From: Opitutia bacterium | GTDB taxonomy: Bacteria > Verrucomicrobiota > Verrucomicrobiae > Opitutales > UBA953 | Assembly (NCBI GenBank): GCA_947488485.1 | Contig: CANKZO010000142.1 | Location: 1-6,072 of the forward strand | Direction: 5' to 3' | Length of the DNA: 6,072 nt | Shown here: positions 5,493-6,072 of the stretch, one piece after another | Numbering within the stretch: the stretch's first letter is position 1 | How the letters are laid out: every line of letters begins with the position of its first letter | The notes under the pieces: model-generated | What the model was told of the DNA's origin: nothing | The model's database searches: none | What the model saw: the letters and a program-made list of their open reading frames with translations, nothing else | Translations under genes and position numbers: made by a program

Positions 5493-6072
5493 TCACTTGA
5501 AGAGCTGATTCATCTTCCGGTCGAGATCCTTACCCTTTTCGCCGGCCTTAGGATCAGCGGTCACCGCAGGGGCGACTTCGACGACTGGAGCAACCGGAAC
5601 CACGGCCGCAGGAACAGGATTCACCGCAGGTGCCGGCGCGGCCGGGGCGACCTCGGCAGGCTTAACCCCGAAAAGGACATCGACGCGCTGAGTAAGGGTG
5701 GGCGGGCCCTTCGGCACGACAGCGACTGGAGCGGCGGTGACCGGAGCTACCGCAACCGGAGCGGTCGACGCGGCCGCGACCGTCGCACCTTGGGCAGCGG
5801 CGAAGGGCGAATCGAACTTGGTGCCCTTAGCGACCAGCTCCGAGACACGTTTGCCGAGCTCGACGGAAAAATCGGTGAGCGTGCTCTTAATCTCGAACTT
5901 GGCGCCCTTGGCGCGGACCTCAAGCGACCCATCGGCGAGGACCTTAGAAACCTGCAGTACCGTGCCGACTTCGAGCACCAAATCTTGAACTTTCTTCCCA
6001 TCAACGATGACGGGGACGGCAGTGGCGGTCTTCACCGACACCGCGGTCGGCCAAAGGATTAGGTGTTCCGAG
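5493..6072 (-). CDS. Uncharacterised Ala/Pro/Val-rich protein, probably partial at its N-terminus
   Basis: I do not recognise a named family. A GTG at 6039-6041 would give 182 residues, but the frame stays open through the window edge (adding SEHLILWPTA before VSVKTATAVP) and no ribosome-binding site marks the GTG, so the real start, perhaps with a signal peptide, may lie outside. Counting from the GTG, residues 1-75 look like a small beta-rich, SH3-like region (VPVIVDGKKVQDLVLEVGTV, then DGSLEVRAKGAKFEIKSTLTDF). Residues 80-113 and 129-165 are low-complexity Ala/Pro/Val linkers. Between and after them come two similar short motifs, LTQRVDVLFG (116-125) and LDRKMNQLFK (173-182). No membrane helix is visible. 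The gene lies 7 bp upstream of the exonuclease III gene. A periplasmic or envelope-attached role is possible, but there is no evidence for a function. Confidence 0.7.
   Translation of the reverse strand, partial: SEHLILWPTAVSVKTATAVPVIVDGKKVQDLVLEVGTVLQVSKVLADGSLEVRAKGAKFEIKSTLTDFSVELGKRVSELVAKGTKFDSPFAAAQGATVAAASTAPVAVAPVTAAPVAVVPKGPPTLTQRVDVLFGVKPAEVAPAAPAPAVNPVPAAVVPVAPVVEVAPAVTADPKAGEKGKDLDRKMNQLFK

Noticed and set aside
5030..5500. 156-aa plus-strand ORF antisense to the exonuclease gene
   Set aside because: The opposite strand has a complete enzyme with all active-site residues; this frame is its complement.

Overview
The window is GC-rich bacterial chromosomal DNA with densely packed metabolic genes. 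No phage, transposase, CRISPR or RNA gene is visible. The taxon cannot be fixed from the sequence. The protein style (a POT transporter starting near GHPRGLSMLFYAEMWERF, and an Ala/Pro/Val-rich companion of exonuclease III), the high GC and the intergenic palindromes would suit Verrucomicrobiota of the Opitutales type, but that is a low-confidence inference. None of the five starts visible inside the window has a recognisable Shine-Dalgarno sequence, and three of them are GTG.

Layout. (1) Bases 1-90 (+) hold the last 29 codons of an agmatine deiminase, including the catalytic-Cys motif. (2) Bases 91-466 hold no gene. They contain a GC hairpin right after that stop codon, a G-rich stretch, and an imperfect nested inverted repeat of about 240 bp (195-436). 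(3) Bases 467-3023 (-) form a compact ferrous iron uptake operon, feoA, feoB and a 49-residue Cys-rich membrane peptide, joined by two 4-bp start/stop overlaps. (4) Bases 3024-3146 are a divergent promoter region with a good Fur-box palindrome placed almost against the feoA start. (5) Bases 3147-4733 (+) encode a POT-family proton-coupled oligopeptide transporter. (6) Bases 4718-5485 (-) encode an exonuclease III/AP endonuclease whose 3' end overlaps the transporter's 3' end by 16 bp. (7) From 5493 to the right edge (-) is a protein of unknown function whose reading frame stays open to the edge. It lies 7 bp upstream of the exonuclease gene and is probably co-transcribed with it.

How the genes work together. 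FeoA, FeoB and the small Cys-rich peptide should form an Fe(II) import system, repressed by Fur when iron is plentiful. The transporter is divergent from feo and shares its upstream region, so it could also feel Fur, but nothing shows this directly. The exonuclease is a housekeeping base-excision-repair enzyme. I see no new multi-gene system. The points most worth following are the nested palindrome, the Fur-box geometry with possible leaderless starts, the small Feo accessory peptide, and the repeated short motif in the unknown protein.
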